A stretch of 64,000 nucleotides of DNA from AAA164-E04 sp014239995 (GCA_029247315.1 JAQWLM010000107.1:1-64000); one strand, 5' to 3'; numbered from the stretch's first letter, positions 7,553 through 17,647 are shown. Numbers and translations: made by a program. Notes: a model not told the origin generated them from the letters alone.

Positions 7553-10183
7553 ATGACCCTTAAATCGGCCATCATTTTATCAAGTCTTTTGGTTTTGCCC
7601 GTCTCACTGGAAGGTGATGGGGTTGAGATCTATCTCCAACAAATCAAACCGGTCCTCAAGGCAAGGTGTTTCGCCTGTCATGGGGCACTGAAACAAAAGG
7701 CGAAACTGAGACTTGATACGGCTGAAGCTATCCAGGCTGGCGGCAACACCGGTCCGGTCATTAACCTCATTTCCCCCGGGAAGAGTCTTATCCTTGAAAG
7801 ATTGAGTCACGAGGTGCCATCAGAACGCATGCCTCCGGAAGGAAAACCCCTTCATCCTGGAGTGTTGCGGGCGATCGAGCAATGGATTCAAGCAGGAGCA
7901 CCCAAACCCAGAGGCGAGACCCCCGAAGAGGATCCTCGAAATCACTGGGCTTTCGTACCACCCCGAAAACCCCTGATACCAACCATGGGCAAACACCCCA
8001 TCGATGCCCTCCTGGAACGACAACACGGCTTACTTGGCATGCAACCGCAGGGCCAGGCGGATCCTAAGTTGCTCATGCGCCGTCTTTTTCTTGACCTGGT
8101 GGGCCTTCCTCCCCTGCCTGAACAGACACGAATGTTCGCCGAACAAGCTTCCCCTCAAAACTACGATCAAATCGTTCAACGTCTGCTCGCCTCACCTCAA
8201 TACGGGGAACGCTGGGGGCGCCACTGGATGGATGTTTGGCGTTACACGGACTGGTTTGGACTTGGAAACCAATTGCGCTACAGCCAGAAACATATCTGGC
8301 ATTGGAGAGATTGGATCCTTGATTCCTTAAACCAGGATAAGGGCTATGATCAGATGATACTTGAGATGCTAGCTGCGGATGAGTCTTATCCTTTGGATCA
8401 AGCGCGTCTTCGAGCCACCGGTTTTCTCGCTAGAAACTATTTCCTCTTCAACCGCACAACGTGGCTGGATAAAACCATTGAGCATACCTCCAAGGCCTTC
8501 CTGGGACTGACCATGCAATGCAGTAAATGCCATGATCACAAGTATGACCCCATCAGCATGAAGGACTATTATCAGTTCCGCGCCATTTTCGAACCTCACC
8601 AAATCAGGACGGACATGTTACCTGGAGAAAACAACCTTGAGCATGACGGCTTGCCACGAGCCTTTGACATGCACCCAGAAGCAGCAACCTACATCCACTC
8701 AAGGGGCAATGAAAAGACGCCTGACCGATCCCATCCCGTTCCACCAGCTCCTCCTTCCTTCCTGAAAAATCTAACGTTCCAGGTAAAGTCGGTTCGACTG
8801 CCCCTTGCTGCCTATCGCCCTGAACTTTCACCCCATGTCAAAACCACCTTGATTCAGGATGCGCAGGGCAAGATACGGCTTCTATCCAAAAGGCTCGAAA
8901 TCCTCGGCGACGATCCCAGACACGATCCACTCGAACTCCAGGAAATGCGCCTGCAACTCCGTGCAGCGCGCCTGCAGCTTCCATATATCAAGGCCTCTCT
9001 CACGGCAAGCAGACGCCTGGCAATCGAGCATCCCAGTGAACTAACGGAAACACTGATCCTGCAGGCGGCAGAAAGCGCCTTTGCATACGAGAAAGCCACC
9101 TTGGAATGGAAAAGCCTGCAGGCCGAACATGCCCTCTCAAAAGCCTCACAGGACAAGAAAGGTATGTTGGAGCAGGATTTCAAGCGTATTAAAAAAAGCA
9201 TATCTGACCTGGAGAAAGCCTTTGAATCATCCCCAAAAAAATTCACTCCGGTGCGCGCTTCGATCAAGGCATTGGAATCCCCTGCTGAACTTCCCCATGA
9301 TCGTCATCAGCCCTATCCAAGCCACTCCTCAGGGCGTCGCCTGGCACTGGCGCGTTGGATCACTCAAACACAGAACCCGTTGACTGCTCGAGTGGCTATC
9401 AACCACATTTGGAAACGTCATTTTGGAACGCCTCTGGTCGCACCCTTGACTGACTTCGGAAGACGCACCCCCGCCCCAGCACTCCAGGAGGTAATGGATT
9501 ACCTTGCCGTGGTTTTAATGGAAAACCATTGGCGTATGAAACCCATCCATCGGTTGATAGTCACCAGCAAGGCCTATCAACGCACCAGTACGTCAAAAAA
9601 CGCGATGGCGTCAAATCTGCGGCATGATCCCGAAAACAAGCTTCTTTGGAGGCAAAACCCAGTCCGTATGGAGTCCCAACTGATACGGGACAGCTTGCTT
9701 CATCTTTCAAAGCAGATCAATACCCGCATGGGAGGTGCCAGTATCTCCACCTCCCTGCCCGACTTGAACCATCGTCGAAGTATTTATTTCAAACACTCTC
9801 GTGATGATTTTCACCCATTTTTAAAACTTTTTGATGATGCCTCAATCATCGCATGTTACCAGCGCCAGGAAAGCATCATTCCTCAGCAAGCCCTGGCCAT
9901 GGCCAACAGTCAACTGGCCATGGATACTGCAGCACAAATTGTCCATGTCATTGAATCCGCATTTCCAAGCCCAAACCAAACCAATACACTTTTCATTCAA
10001 GAGGCATTCGAACACGTTCTCTGCTGGAAACCTTCTCAGGCGGAAATGGAAACTTCACTGCAATTCCTCCACGAGCGCACACACGACAAGCCGCCAGGTC
10101 AGGCCCCAGGTAATGGACTCTCCCCACGCGCATGCCTGGTTCACGCACTGCTCAATCACAATGACTTCATTACCATCCGGTGA
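7553..10183 (+). CDS. PSD1 family protein: planctomycete-type cytochrome c, DUF1549 and DUF1553 domains
   Basis: 876 residues. A signal peptide (about 1-21) is followed by a PSCyt1 domain with heme motif C39-F-A-C42-H43, with a possible distal Met near ERMPPEG. Next comes DUF1549 (about 145-350, with HWMDVWRYTDWFGLGNQ and YDQMILEMLAADE), which includes a second CxxCH-like site, CSKCHDHKYDPIS. A coiled-coil-rich linker (about 440-560) leads into C-terminal DUF1553 (about 590-870, RLALARWITQTQNPLTARV). Such proteins are abundant in Planctomycetes and Verrucomicrobiota, where they sit beside DUF1501 genes as here; the reaction is not established. Only 3 bases separate it from the DUF1501 start, so the pair is almost certainly co-translated. 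Confidence 0.9.
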   Translation: MTLKSAIILSSLLVLPVSLEGDGVEIYLQQIKPVLKARCFACHGALKQKAKLRLDTAEAIQAGGNTGPVINLISPGKSLILERLSHEVPSERMPPEGKPLHPGVLRAIEQWIQAGAPKPRGETPEEDPRNHWAFVPPRKPLIPTMGKHPIDALLERQHGLLGMQPQGQADPKLLMRRLFLDLVGLPPLPEQTRMFAEQASPQNYDQIVQRLLASPQYGERWGRHWMDVWRYTDWFGLGNQLRYSQKHIWHWRDWILDSLNQDKGYDQMILEMLAADESYPLDQARLRATGFLARNYFLFNRTTWLDKTIEHTSKAFLGLTMQCSKCHDHKYDPISMKDYYQFRAIFEPHQIRTDMLPGENNLEHDGLPRAFDMHPEAATYIHSRGNEKTPDRSHPVPPAPPSFLKNLTFQVKSVRLPLAAYRPELSPHVKTTLIQDAQGKIRLLSKRLEILGDDPRHDPLELQEMRLQLRAARLQLPYIKASLTASRRLAIEHPSELTETLILQAAESAFAYEKATLEWKSLQAEHALSKASQDKKGMLEQDFKRIKKSISDLEKAFESSPKKFTPVRASIKALESPAELPHDRHQPYPSHSSGRRLALARWITQTQNPLTARVAINHIWKRHFGTPLVAPLTDFGRRTPAPALQEVMDYLAVVLMENHWRMKPIHRLIVTSKAYQRTSTSKNAMASNLRHDPENKLLWRQNPVRMESQLIRDSLLHLSKQINTRMGGASISTSLPDLNHRRSIYFKHSRDDFHPFLKLFDDASIIACYQRQESIIPQQALAMANSQLAMDTAAQIVHVIESAFPSPNQTNTLFIQEAFEHVLCWKPSQAEMETSLQFLHERTHDKPPGQAPGNGLSPRACLVHALLNHNDFITIR

Positions 10184-10186
10184 AAC

Positions 10187-11650
10187 ATGCACATGACAAC
10201 ACGCAGTCCCATAAAGATGATGGACCCCGTTAAGTTTGATCGACGCCAGTTCATCTCAAAATCGGCGCTCGGCTTCGGAAGCATTGCATTGCAGTCCCTT
10301 CTTTGCCAGGAGGCCCATGCCAAGCCGGGTGCTGGTTTTGGACTACCCCACCTGCCAGCCAAGGCCAAAAATGTCATATGGCTATTCATGCGAGGTGGTG
10401 TCAGCCATATGGAAAGTTTTGATCCCAAGCCACATCTGAACCGATACGCAGGAAAAACCATCTCAGAGACCCCGTTTCATGAGGTTCAAGCCTCTGAAAG
10501 GCTGAAAAAAGTTAGGGTGGTCGTGGTTAACGATGCCAATGGGCAGCAGCGCAATAAACTCTTCCCGCTTCAAACCGGATTCAGACACTACGGACAATCG
10601 GGTCTTTCCATCAGTGACTGGTTTCCACAGATCGGATCATGCGTCGATGACATTGCGGTGCTTCGCTCCATGTGGACGACGGACGACAACCATGGTGCAC
10701 AGGTGCAGTTTCATTCTGGTAGACATATGTTGGATGGCCGTTTCCCAACCATCGGTGCATGGGTTACTTACGGACTCGGATCGCTGAATGAAAATTTACC
10801 CCAGTTTATCAGCATGGGGCCTAGATATTTTGACATGCGCGATGGGCATTACCTGGGTCCCGCATACGATGCTGTCCCATTAAAGGTCGATCCGGAGTCC
10901 CCCTTGGATTTTGCCAAGCCCTCACGACCACTGCCAAGGCCCGTTCAGCGCGCAACATTTGATCTCATCGAACGTTTCAATCGCCTTCGTTCCCAGGTTT
11001 TTCCAGAGGATGCGGCATTGGAAGCCCGTATCCAATCCTACGAACTAGCTTTTCGCATGCAGTCTTCCGTTCCGGACATTCTTCATTTTCAGCATGAACC
11101 TTCGCATATCCGCACCATGTATGGATTGGATCATGAGATGACCCAACCGTTTGGAAGGCAGTTATTGACCGCTCGCCGACTCGTTGAGAAAGGTGTGCGT
11201 TTCATACAGATCATGCATGGTGACGGTGCCGCCGGAGCTTGGGATGCGCACAGCAATTTAAAGGACAACCATGCGAAACTATCGGCACAGGTAGACCAAC
11301 CCATCGCAGGTTTGCTCAAGGACTTGAAGCAGCGCGGAATGTTGGATGAAACCATGGTCGTCTTTGCGACCGAGTTTGGACGCACACCTGGATCTCAAAA
11401 CAACGATGGCAGGGATCACCACCCTTTTGGCTTCTCTGTCTGGATGGCTGGCGGGGGTATCAAGGGAGGCATGGCTCACGGAGCGACCGACGAAATTGGT
11501 TTTCATGCGGATCAGCAACCGCACTACGTCACCGATGTACACGCCACCTTGCTCCATCAGCTTGGTCTTCACTCGCATCGGATGGAAATTCCGCAACACA
11601 AGCGCCTGGAGGCAGACTTTGGGCATGTAATCCATGATATTCTTGCCTGA
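10187..11650 (+). CDS. DUF1501 domain protein with Tat signal
   Basis: 487 residues. A twin-arginine signal (DRRQFISKSALGFGSIALQ) lies about 18 residues from the first ATG; ATGs at 10193, 10217 and 10220 would keep it too. The body matches DUF1501, a sulfatase/alkaline-phosphatase-like fold: NVIWLFMRGGVSHMESFDPKP near the start, RFIQIMHGDGAAGAWDAHS, and the metal-site-like stretch FATEFGRTPGSQNNDGRDHH. Folded export by Tat fits a periplasmic cofactor- or metal-bearing protein. It begins 3 bases after the PSD1 gene, the usual partner in this group. Function of the pair is not known. Confidence 0.9.
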   Translation: MHMTTRSPIKMMDPVKFDRRQFISKSALGFGSIALQSLLCQEAHAKPGAGFGLPHLPAKAKNVIWLFMRGGVSHMESFDPKPHLNRYAGKTISETPFHEVQASERLKKVRVVVVNDANGQQRNKLFPLQTGFRHYGQSGLSISDWFPQIGSCVDDIAVLRSMWTTDDNHGAQVQFHSGRHMLDGRFPTIGAWVTYGLGSLNENLPQFISMGPRYFDMRDGHYLGPAYDAVPLKVDPESPLDFAKPSRPLPRPVQRATFDLIERFNRLRSQVFPEDAALEARIQSYELAFRMQSSVPDILHFQHEPSHIRTMYGLDHEMTQPFGRQLLTARRLVEKGVRFIQIMHGDGAAGAWDAHSNLKDNHAKLSAQVDQPIAGLLKDLKQRGMLDETMVVFATEFGRTPGSQNNDGRDHHPFGFSVWMAGGGIKGGMAHGATDEIGFHADQQPHYVTDVHATLLHQLGLHSHRMEIPQHKRLEADFGHVIHDILA

Positions 11651-11666
11651 GACCTTGCATTGAAAC

Positions 11667-13148
11667 ATGAGAAGCCGCATTCAAGCCCATGGCTCCGTCA
11701 TTCCAGTGGAGCAGTTATTGGATACACTCTCCGGTGTTCCCGGTCTCATCCTCCTGCATTCCTCGCTTGATGGGCATCCGGAGTCCCGCTACTCCTTTCT
11801 GAGCGCTTTTCCAATGGTCACATTCCGTTCCTTTGGCACGGACTGCCATGTGCACTATCCATCCTCGGGTCGAGGTCATACCCTTTATGGAAATCCCTGG
11901 CGGATCATGGACAGGCTTCTCCAGCCCTTTGAAGTTCTGGAGGAACTCGACAGCCCTTTCCCACTGGGAGGGTGTTTTGGGTATTGGGGATATGATCTGA
12001 AGCATTTTGTTGAACCTAAATTGGAACGCACTGCATTCAGAAAAAGTCCCTTGCCTGATGCCTGTGTCGGGCTTTATCCCAGTCTTGTTGTCCTGGATCA
12101 TCTCGAGAACAAAACCTGGATCGTGGCTACGGGTTTTCATCCAGATGGTAACTGGGCCGAATCCGAAGCCGTCAGGCAGATAGACAGGTGGAAGGGTATT
12201 CTCGATCGCGCTGCCTCAGTAACTGCCCGGGATATGCCATATCCCGCAGGAAGTGCATTGCCTGAATGGCATGCCCATCCCAGCAGGGACTATTACCTTG
12301 AAGGCGTTCGGCAGGCACAGGGATGGATTGCCCAAGGCGATATTTACCAAGTAAATCTTTCGCGAGAATTGAGTTTCACGCACGCCCATACCCCCGTGGG
12401 TGCTTACCTCCAGCTACAGGCGATGTCACCCGCTCCTTTCTCCGCATATATGGATGGTGGAGAATTTCAGATCCTGGGAGCGTCCCCAGAGTCCTTTCTT
12501 AAAATGGACGGTCGCCATGTAGTGACACGTCCAATCAAGGGGACACGACCCCGTGGAAGGGATGCTCAGGAAGATGCACGCCTGGCATATGAACTTCAAT
12601 CAAGCCAGAAGGAACGATCGGAATTGTTAATGATCACCGACCTGCTGCGCAATGACCTGGGTAGAGTTTGCGAATATGGGAGTGTTTCCACACCTGAACT
12701 CATGCGATTGGAAAGGTTTCCACAAGTGCATCATCTGGTTTCCACTGTAGAGGGCACCTTGAGAAAGGAATTTTCCCACCTGCAGGCCCTGCACCATTGT
12801 TTTCCCGGAGGCAGCATTACCGGTGCCCCTAAATTTCGAGCCATGGAAATCATCGAAAGCCTCGAGCCTATCACAAGAGGACCCTACACTGGGAGTATGG
12901 GATATCTCGGATTCAACCGCTCAAGTCGTCTGAATATCACGATTCGCACCGCTGTTAAACAAGGAAATCAACTTTCGCTTCACGTTGGAGCTGGCATTGT
13001 TTCAGATTCTGATCCGGAAGCTGAATTTACCGAGACAGAGCATAAGGCGGCAGGTTTTCTTGCCGCTTTTGCATCGGAGACAGTTACCAATAAACATCCC
13101 GCCCCAGGTTGCGGGAATTCTACCGAAACTCAATCCAAGCATTCGTAA
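11667..13148 (+). CDS. pabB: Aminodeoxychorismate synthase component I
   Basis: 493 residues of the chorismate-binding family. The N-terminal domain (to about 165) resembles TrpE/PabB, including GGCFGYWGYDLKHFVEP. The catalytic domain follows with QGDIYQVNLSRE, LGASPESFLKM, RSELLMITDLLRNDLGRVCE and FPGGSITGAPKFRAMEII. The decisive motif is P289-I-K291-G-T: PabB carries this lysine, which forms a covalent adduct during amination at C4, while anthranilate synthase TrpE has alanine (PIAGT). It makes 4-amino-4-deoxychorismate for folate together with an amidotransferase (PabA) not seen in the window. ATG at 11667, 16 bases after the DUF1501 gene. Confidence 0.9.
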   Translation: MRSRIQAHGSVIPVEQLLDTLSGVPGLILLHSSLDGHPESRYSFLSAFPMVTFRSFGTDCHVHYPSSGRGHTLYGNPWRIMDRLLQPFEVLEELDSPFPLGGCFGYWGYDLKHFVEPKLERTAFRKSPLPDACVGLYPSLVVLDHLENKTWIVATGFHPDGNWAESEAVRQIDRWKGILDRAASVTARDMPYPAGSALPEWHAHPSRDYYLEGVRQAQGWIAQGDIYQVNLSRELSFTHAHTPVGAYLQLQAMSPAPFSAYMDGGEFQILGASPESFLKMDGRHVVTRPIKGTRPRGRDAQEDARLAYELQSSQKERSELLMITDLLRNDLGRVCEYGSVSTPELMRLERFPQVHHLVSTVEGTLRKEFSHLQALHHCFPGGSITGAPKFRAMEIIESLEPITRGPYTGSMGYLGFNRSSRLNITIRTAVKQGNQLSLHVGAGIVSDSDPEAEFTETEHKAAGFLAAFASETVTNKHPAPGCGNSTETQSKHS

Positions 13149-13172
13149 TCTAACTTGTACAATCACGATATC

Positions 13173-14327
13173 ATGCACTCATCTGCCCTACTATTGGCCG
13201 GGATACCGAGCATACAGAAAAACCTTTACCACCGGATTCGCTTTTCCATTGGAGATCCAGCGGGATGGATCCAGTGGACGGATGTGAATGACCAGACCCA
13301 ATCGATGCTTATCTGCCGTGATATCGAGATGCAACGGGCCAGGAAGGATGCACACGTTGATTTTGTCAATTGTCCGGCTGACTTCCCCCCAAAAGAAGGA
13401 CTCTCAGGGGATCGAGAAACGGCCACGGCACAAGCTATCGCCGAGTGCATGTGTCGCCATGATATCGATAGAGTACGCTCAGATCGAAGCTTGTCTTTGA
13501 TCTATGTTGAAGCCCTGAAATCAGCCGGGATTCAAGTCGAATACGACCCCGAGATGGGGGTGATCGAACGGCGTAAAAAATCCAGCAAGGAAATACAGGC
13601 ACTCAAAGAGGCCCAAAGCGCAACCGAGGCGGTCATGCTTAAGGCCTGTCGCATGGTCTGTGCTTCCACGCCAGATAAGGAGGGAATCCTCCAGACAAAC
13701 GGAGAACCACTGACCTCCGAGTATCTCCGACGCTGCATCGATCACTGGTTGCTTGATCTGGGCTATTCCAACCCTGGGAGTATTGTTGCCTGTGGACCTC
13801 AAGCAGCGGATTGCCATGCCCTGGGCACGGGCCCACTGATAACGGAATCGCCGGTGATTATCGATATTTTCCCCTGCAACCAGTCCAACCATTATCACGG
13901 GGACTGTACTCGCACGGCTGTTCATGGGAGTCCTTCCCCTATCGTGGAGAAAGCCTATAACACGGTTGTTCAGGCAAAGCAGGCGGCCATCAAGGCAACA
14001 AAGGCCGGTGAGACAGGGGAATCTGTTCACCGGGAAACGCTGCGTGTTATCGAGTCATCTGGTTTTTCATACGGCCTTGCAGACGCCCATGACTCCTGTG
14101 ACAAGCCCTCGATGCCCCACGGCACCGGGCATGGTATCGGGTTGGAAGTACATGAACCACCTTTGCTTGATTTTAAAGGACCGAAACTGTTGGCGGGTGA
14201 TGTGATCACCATCGAGCCAGGCTTGTATTGCCATCTATGGGGAGGAGTCCGCAGCGAGGACATGGTTGCCGTGATGGATCATGGATGTGAGTCTCTCAAC
14301 ACACTGCCCGACACACTGGACTGGTAG
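13173..14327 (+). CDS. M24 family metallopeptidase (Xaa-Pro aminopeptidase-like)
   Basis: 384 residues from the ATG at 13173; a TTG at 13155 is also in frame but needs no preference. The C-terminal pita-bread domain carries all five expected metal ligands: D in IDIFPCN, D in HGDCTRT, H in HGTGHGIG, E in ITIEPGLY and E in RSEDMV. The N-terminal creatinase-like domain (about 1-130) is poorly conserved. Family members cleave X-Pro bonds or dipeptides in the cytoplasm. The gene follows pabB by 24 bases and probably shares its transcript. A creatinase-type hydrolase of another substrate cannot be excluded. Confidence 0.87.
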   Translation: MHSSALLLAGIPSIQKNLYHRIRFSIGDPAGWIQWTDVNDQTQSMLICRDIEMQRARKDAHVDFVNCPADFPPKEGLSGDRETATAQAIAECMCRHDIDRVRSDRSLSLIYVEALKSAGIQVEYDPEMGVIERRKKSSKEIQALKEAQSATEAVMLKACRMVCASTPDKEGILQTNGEPLTSEYLRRCIDHWLLDLGYSNPGSIVACGPQAADCHALGTGPLITESPVIIDIFPCNQSNHYHGDCTRTAVHGSPSPIVEKAYNTVVQAKQAAIKATKAGETGESVHRETLRVIESSGFSYGLADAHDSCDKPSMPHGTGHGIGLEVHEPPLLDFKGPKLLAGDVITIEPGLYCHLWGGVRSEDMVAVMDHGCESLNTLPDTLDW

Positions 14328-14400
14328 TCAAAAGACTCAGGGGCTTCCATGATTCTTAGCATTGTAAGGTATCTGCCAGCTTGTTTAGTATGGGGGGCCG

Positions 14401-15369
14401 ATGAGTAAGCAAACAGTCGTGCTGGACGGGTATACCCTGAATCCGGGGGATCTAAGCTGGGATCCCCTTGAACAACTGGTTGGAAAATGTGAAATTCATG
14501 ATCGCACCCCCACCGAGGACGTTGTGGATCGTGCCAGAAAAGCAGAGATTCTGCTCACGAACAAGACTCCCTTGCCAGTAGAGGCATTGAAGAACCTTCC
14601 TGACCTGAAATATGTTGGAGTCTTGGCCACGGGTTTCAACATTGTCGATGTGATGACAGCCAGCACTCTCGGAATCACCGTCACCAATATTCCCAACTAC
14701 GGAACCAAGTCAGTGGCACAGATGACCATGGCCCTCCTGCTGGAACTGGCGCAAAGGGTTGGGAGCCATTCAGAGTCCGTCAAGGGAGGGGATTGGATCC
14801 GATGCCCTGACTTTTGCTACTGGCAACACCCTTTACTGGAACTCGATGGACTTTGCATGGGCATCGTTGGCTATGGCCGCATTGGTCAGGAAGTTGCCAA
14901 CATGGCACGTTCTTTCGGCATGCGCATCGTTGCCGTCCAACGAGATTCAACGGATGCATCCAAACATCCAGGGGTTACCTTTGCTTCCCTTGATGAGGTC
15001 ATACGGGAGGCAGACGTGCTCAGCCTGCATTGCCCATTGACCACTGAAACCCAGTTTCTCATGAATGGCTCACGGTTGGCCGCCATGAAATCCACCGCGC
15101 TCCTGATCAATACGAGTCGCGGGCCACTGGTCGATGAACGGGCATTGGCGGATGCCCTCATGGCAGGTGAAATTGCAGGGGCAGGCATCGATGTTGTCGA
15201 GTTGGAACCTCCAAAGTCCGAAAGTCTGCTTTACCAGGCCCCCAACTGCTACATCACTCCCCATATTGCCTGGGCCACCAAGGCAGCTCGCTCAAGGCTA
15301 CTGCACACAGCGGTGGAAAATATCAGGGGTTATCTTGATGGAAACCCACAAAACGTGGTCAACCCCTGA
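14401..15369 (+). CDS. D-2-hydroxyacid dehydrogenase (glycerate/hydroxypyruvate type)
   Basis: 322 residues. The nucleotide-binding motif G157-Y-G-R-I-G162 is followed by an acidic-residue gap (VQRDS), which hints at NADPH as well as NADH use. The catalytic triad is visible: R240 in INTSRGPLVDE, E269 in DVVELEP, and H288 in ITPHIAW. Overall style is closest to glycerate dehydrogenase/hydroxypyruvate reductase (LATGFNIVDV, YGTKSVAQMT). It would interconvert a 2-keto acid and a D-2-hydroxyacid, possibly linked to the glycolate genes at 42-45 kb. The start is supported by a G-rich ribosome-binding tract just upstream (14392-14397). Confidence 0.88.
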   Translation: MSKQTVVLDGYTLNPGDLSWDPLEQLVGKCEIHDRTPTEDVVDRARKAEILLTNKTPLPVEALKNLPDLKYVGVLATGFNIVDVMTASTLGITVTNIPNYGTKSVAQMTMALLLELAQRVGSHSESVKGGDWIRCPDFCYWQHPLLELDGLCMGIVGYGRIGQEVANMARSFGMRIVAVQRDSTDASKHPGVTFASLDEVIREADVLSLHCPLTTETQFLMNGSRLAAMKSTALLINTSRGPLVDERALADALMAGEIAGAGIDVVELEPPKSESLLYQAPNCYITPHIAWATKAARSRLLHTAVENIRGYLDGNPQNVVNP

Positions 15370-15431
15370 GGGCAGGGCATCCTGTTTTGTTCAGTTTGCA
15401 TCATTTGTAGAACAACAGACGTGAGGATTGA

Positions 15432-16841
15432 TCAGGACTTTGGGTCGCTTGCCTGAAATGAGGCCGTGAACTTGGATCCTTTTCCTGGATCGCTGCTTAC
15501 CTCGACGCTGCCACCGTGTGCCTCCACAATGGCTTTCACAAGACTCAAGCCAAGTCCCAGGCCCCGCTGGGAACGACTCTTGTCGGCACGGTAAAGTCGG
15601 TCCCAGATACGCTGAAGGTCCTCTTTGGCAATACCAACACCGTTGTCTTCCATTTGAAGGACTACCAGGGGATGCATGAATCTGATCGACGCATGCACAG
15701 TTCCCCCGCTGGGTGTGTATTTCAAGGCATTGTCCAGAAGGTTGGCGCATACCAACCTTACACGTTGAGGATCAACCATGGCATGCGCATCCGCCGCCGA
15801 GCTGACACGAACAACAATTCCTTTTTCCTCCGCAATATGCTCATAAAGGTCAATGGTTTCTTGCAAGACCTGATGGAGATCTACGGATTCAAAGCTGAGT
15901 TTCATGACCCCTGCTTCCGCCTCCGCCACAGACATGAGGGTTGCAAGTATGGTCAGCACGCGATCTGACTCTTCCATACAATCCGCCAGCGCTTCGTTGG
16001 CCTTATTGATATCAGCAGGCTCCTGCTGCAAACCAGTTTCGGCTGCCATTTGGAGACGAGTCAAAGGGGTTCTAAGATCGTGCGCCACGTTGTCAAGGGA
16101 CTCCCTCATGGATCCAATCAGTCGCTGGTTCTTTGCGAGCATCCTGTTGAACAGTCGAGCCAGGTCCGTCAGTTCATCTTCTGTAGGAGGGAGGTCGACA
16201 CGCTGATCGAGCCTGCCAGTGCCAATAATTTCCTCCACTGCGGAACGAATCTGCCGCACAGGTTTCATACTACGCCAAGCAAGGAAACCTCCACCTACAA
16301 ACCCCAGCAGGAGCACCGGTAGCATGGCACCAACAAAGACACTTCGAAAGGGTTGCAACCACGTTTCCCGGTTATCCATGCGTTTACCAACCAAAATGAT
16401 ATTTCCGTTCGATAGCTGAGAATTGAGGAGTAACAGATCGCGTTCCTCGGTCTCTGGAATCGTGAGGTAATTTCGACCTTTGAGAACAACAGAACCCCAT
16501 CGATAGGCATCAAACTCAATCCAATTCTCTGAGGCTTCCAGGAAAACCTCTTGATCTGCGGGCGTGGTAATGCGAACAAAGAAGGACTTTAATTCTCCGG
16601 TGGCTTTACGCTCATTGAGCCACCTTCTCAAAGCCATACCTCCTCCGTCCCGATAAATACGTGAATAATCCCGAGTCTGGTGTCGTAAGGTTTGCAGATC
16701 CTTCTGCAGTACGGCGTTTGCCAGCATAAGGTAAACCAGATAAAAAAGTGCGGCACCGCTCAGCGTAAAGATGCCGGCATACCAGAGGTTGAGCTGAAAG
16801 CCAAACGTCCTGAAATACTGCCTAATCGGGTCTAAGGACAT
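15432..16841 (-). CDS. Two-component sensor histidine kinase
   Basis: 469 residues from the ATG at 16841; a TTG at 16847 is also in frame. Layout: membrane helix (about 16-40), periplasmic loop of about 120 residues, second membrane helix (about 165-190), HAMP (to about 240), HisKA with the phosphoacceptor in DNVAHDLRTPLTRLQ, then HATPase with N-box NLLDNALKYTP, G1 MEDNGVGIAK and G2 RGLGLGLSLVKAI. It overlaps the end of the response regulator by 20 bases, so the two are translationally coupled. The style is that of CusS/CopS-like metal or envelope sensors, but the ligand cannot be read from the loop. Confidence 0.9.
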   Translation of the reverse strand: MSLDPIRQYFRTFGFQLNLWYAGIFTLSGAALFYLVYLMLANAVLQKDLQTLRHQTRDYSRIYRDGGGMALRRWLNERKATGELKSFFVRITTPADQEVFLEASENWIEFDAYRWGSVVLKGRNYLTIPETEERDLLLLNSQLSNGNIILVGKRMDNRETWLQPFRSVFVGAMLPVLLLGFVGGGFLAWRSMKPVRQIRSAVEEIIGTGRLDQRVDLPPTEDELTDLARLFNRMLAKNQRLIGSMRESLDNVAHDLRTPLTRLQMAAETGLQQEPADINKANEALADCMEESDRVLTILATLMSVAEAEAGVMKLSFESVDLHQVLQETIDLYEHIAEEKGIVVRVSSAADAHAMVDPQRVRLVCANLLDNALKYTPSGGTVHASIRFMHPLVVLQMEDNGVGIAKEDLQRIWDRLYRADKSRSQRGLGLGLSLVKAIVEAHGGSVEVSSDPGKGSKFTASFQASDPKS

Positions 16842-17490
16842 AACCAACCCCCCGAATGGTGTGAATCCGTGTTTTGTCCGGATCTACTTTATTGCGCAAC
16901 CTGGAGACAAGGACATCCACGACGTTGGTTTGTGGGTCGAAGTGGTAGTTCCATATGTGCTCAAGGATCATGGTCTTGGTGACGACACGTCCACTCTGAC
17001 GAAGAAAATACTCCAGCAGGGCAAACTCTTTGGGCTGGAGTTCAACACTTTGGTTTCCTCGATGCACCTCACGAGAGAGGAGATCCATTCTGAGGTCCCC
17101 AGATTCCAGGTGGGTGGGCTCGGCTGTCTGGTTGGATCTTCGGATCAGGGCCTGTAGTCTGGCAAGCAACTCACTGAACGAAAAAGGTTTACTCAGGTAA
17201 TCATCGCCCCCAGCACGCAGCCCCTCAATACGGTCGTCAACAGAAGCCTTGGCGCTAAGTATGAGAACTGGAACCTGTACACCACCCTTGCGCAAGGTTC
17301 GGATTATTTCAAGGCCATCCATTCCAGGAAGCATACGATCAAAAATGGCGGCATCAAACGGAAAGGTCTGTGCCATCACCAAGCCCTCCTCACCATCGGA
17401 GCATACATCAACCGCGTAGCCGCTTTGTGTTAGTCCCATATCAAGAAAAGAGGCTATCTTTGTATCGTCTTCAACAATCAGGATGCGCAT
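16822..17490 (-). CDS. OmpR/PhoB family response regulator
   Basis: 222 residues. The receiver domain (about 1-118) has acidic residues VEDD, a phosphoacceptor aspartate in AIFDRMLPGMDG, and K in LSKPF. The winged-helix DNA-binding domain follows (about 128-220; LQPKEFALLEYFLRQSG and NVVDVLVSRLRNKVD). This C-terminal wording is close to CusR/CopR/PcoR-type regulators, though that subgroup call is weak. It is the first gene of a two-gene unit with the kinase. The upstream gene htrA ends with a strong terminator, so this pair likely has its own promoter between 17491 and 17648. Confidence 0.92.
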   Translation of the reverse strand: MRILIVEDDTKIASFLDMGLTQSGYAVDVCSDGEEGLVMAQTFPFDAAIFDRMLPGMDGLEIIRTLRKGGVQVPVLILSAKASVDDRIEGLRAGGDDYLSKPFSFSELLARLQALIRRSNQTAEPTHLESGDLRMDLLSREVHRGNQSVELQPKEFALLEYFLRQSGRVVTKTMILEHIWNYHFDPQTNVVDVLVSRLRNKVDPDKTRIHTIRGVGYVLRPD

Positions 17491-17647
17491 ATCGTGTAGA
17501 CAAGTTCATGCTGCGAGAAACAGCTGGAATCAAGCTAGCATGGGGACGAAGAAGCCGTCCATTCATTTGAATACCACCTGCAATCAAGGACTTCTATGTC
17601 CGTAGCCATATAGTATCTTCGAACCACATCAGTGGCAGGGTGTGAAC

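Noticed and set aside
8854..9267. Minus-strand frame of 137 codons inside the PSD1 gene
   Set aside because: Ser/Arg/Cys-rich composition typical of an antisense shadow, and it lies within a well-supported gene.
11667..13148. Anthranilate synthase TrpE
   Set aside because: The PIKGT motif with lysine is the PabB version; TrpE has PIAGT.
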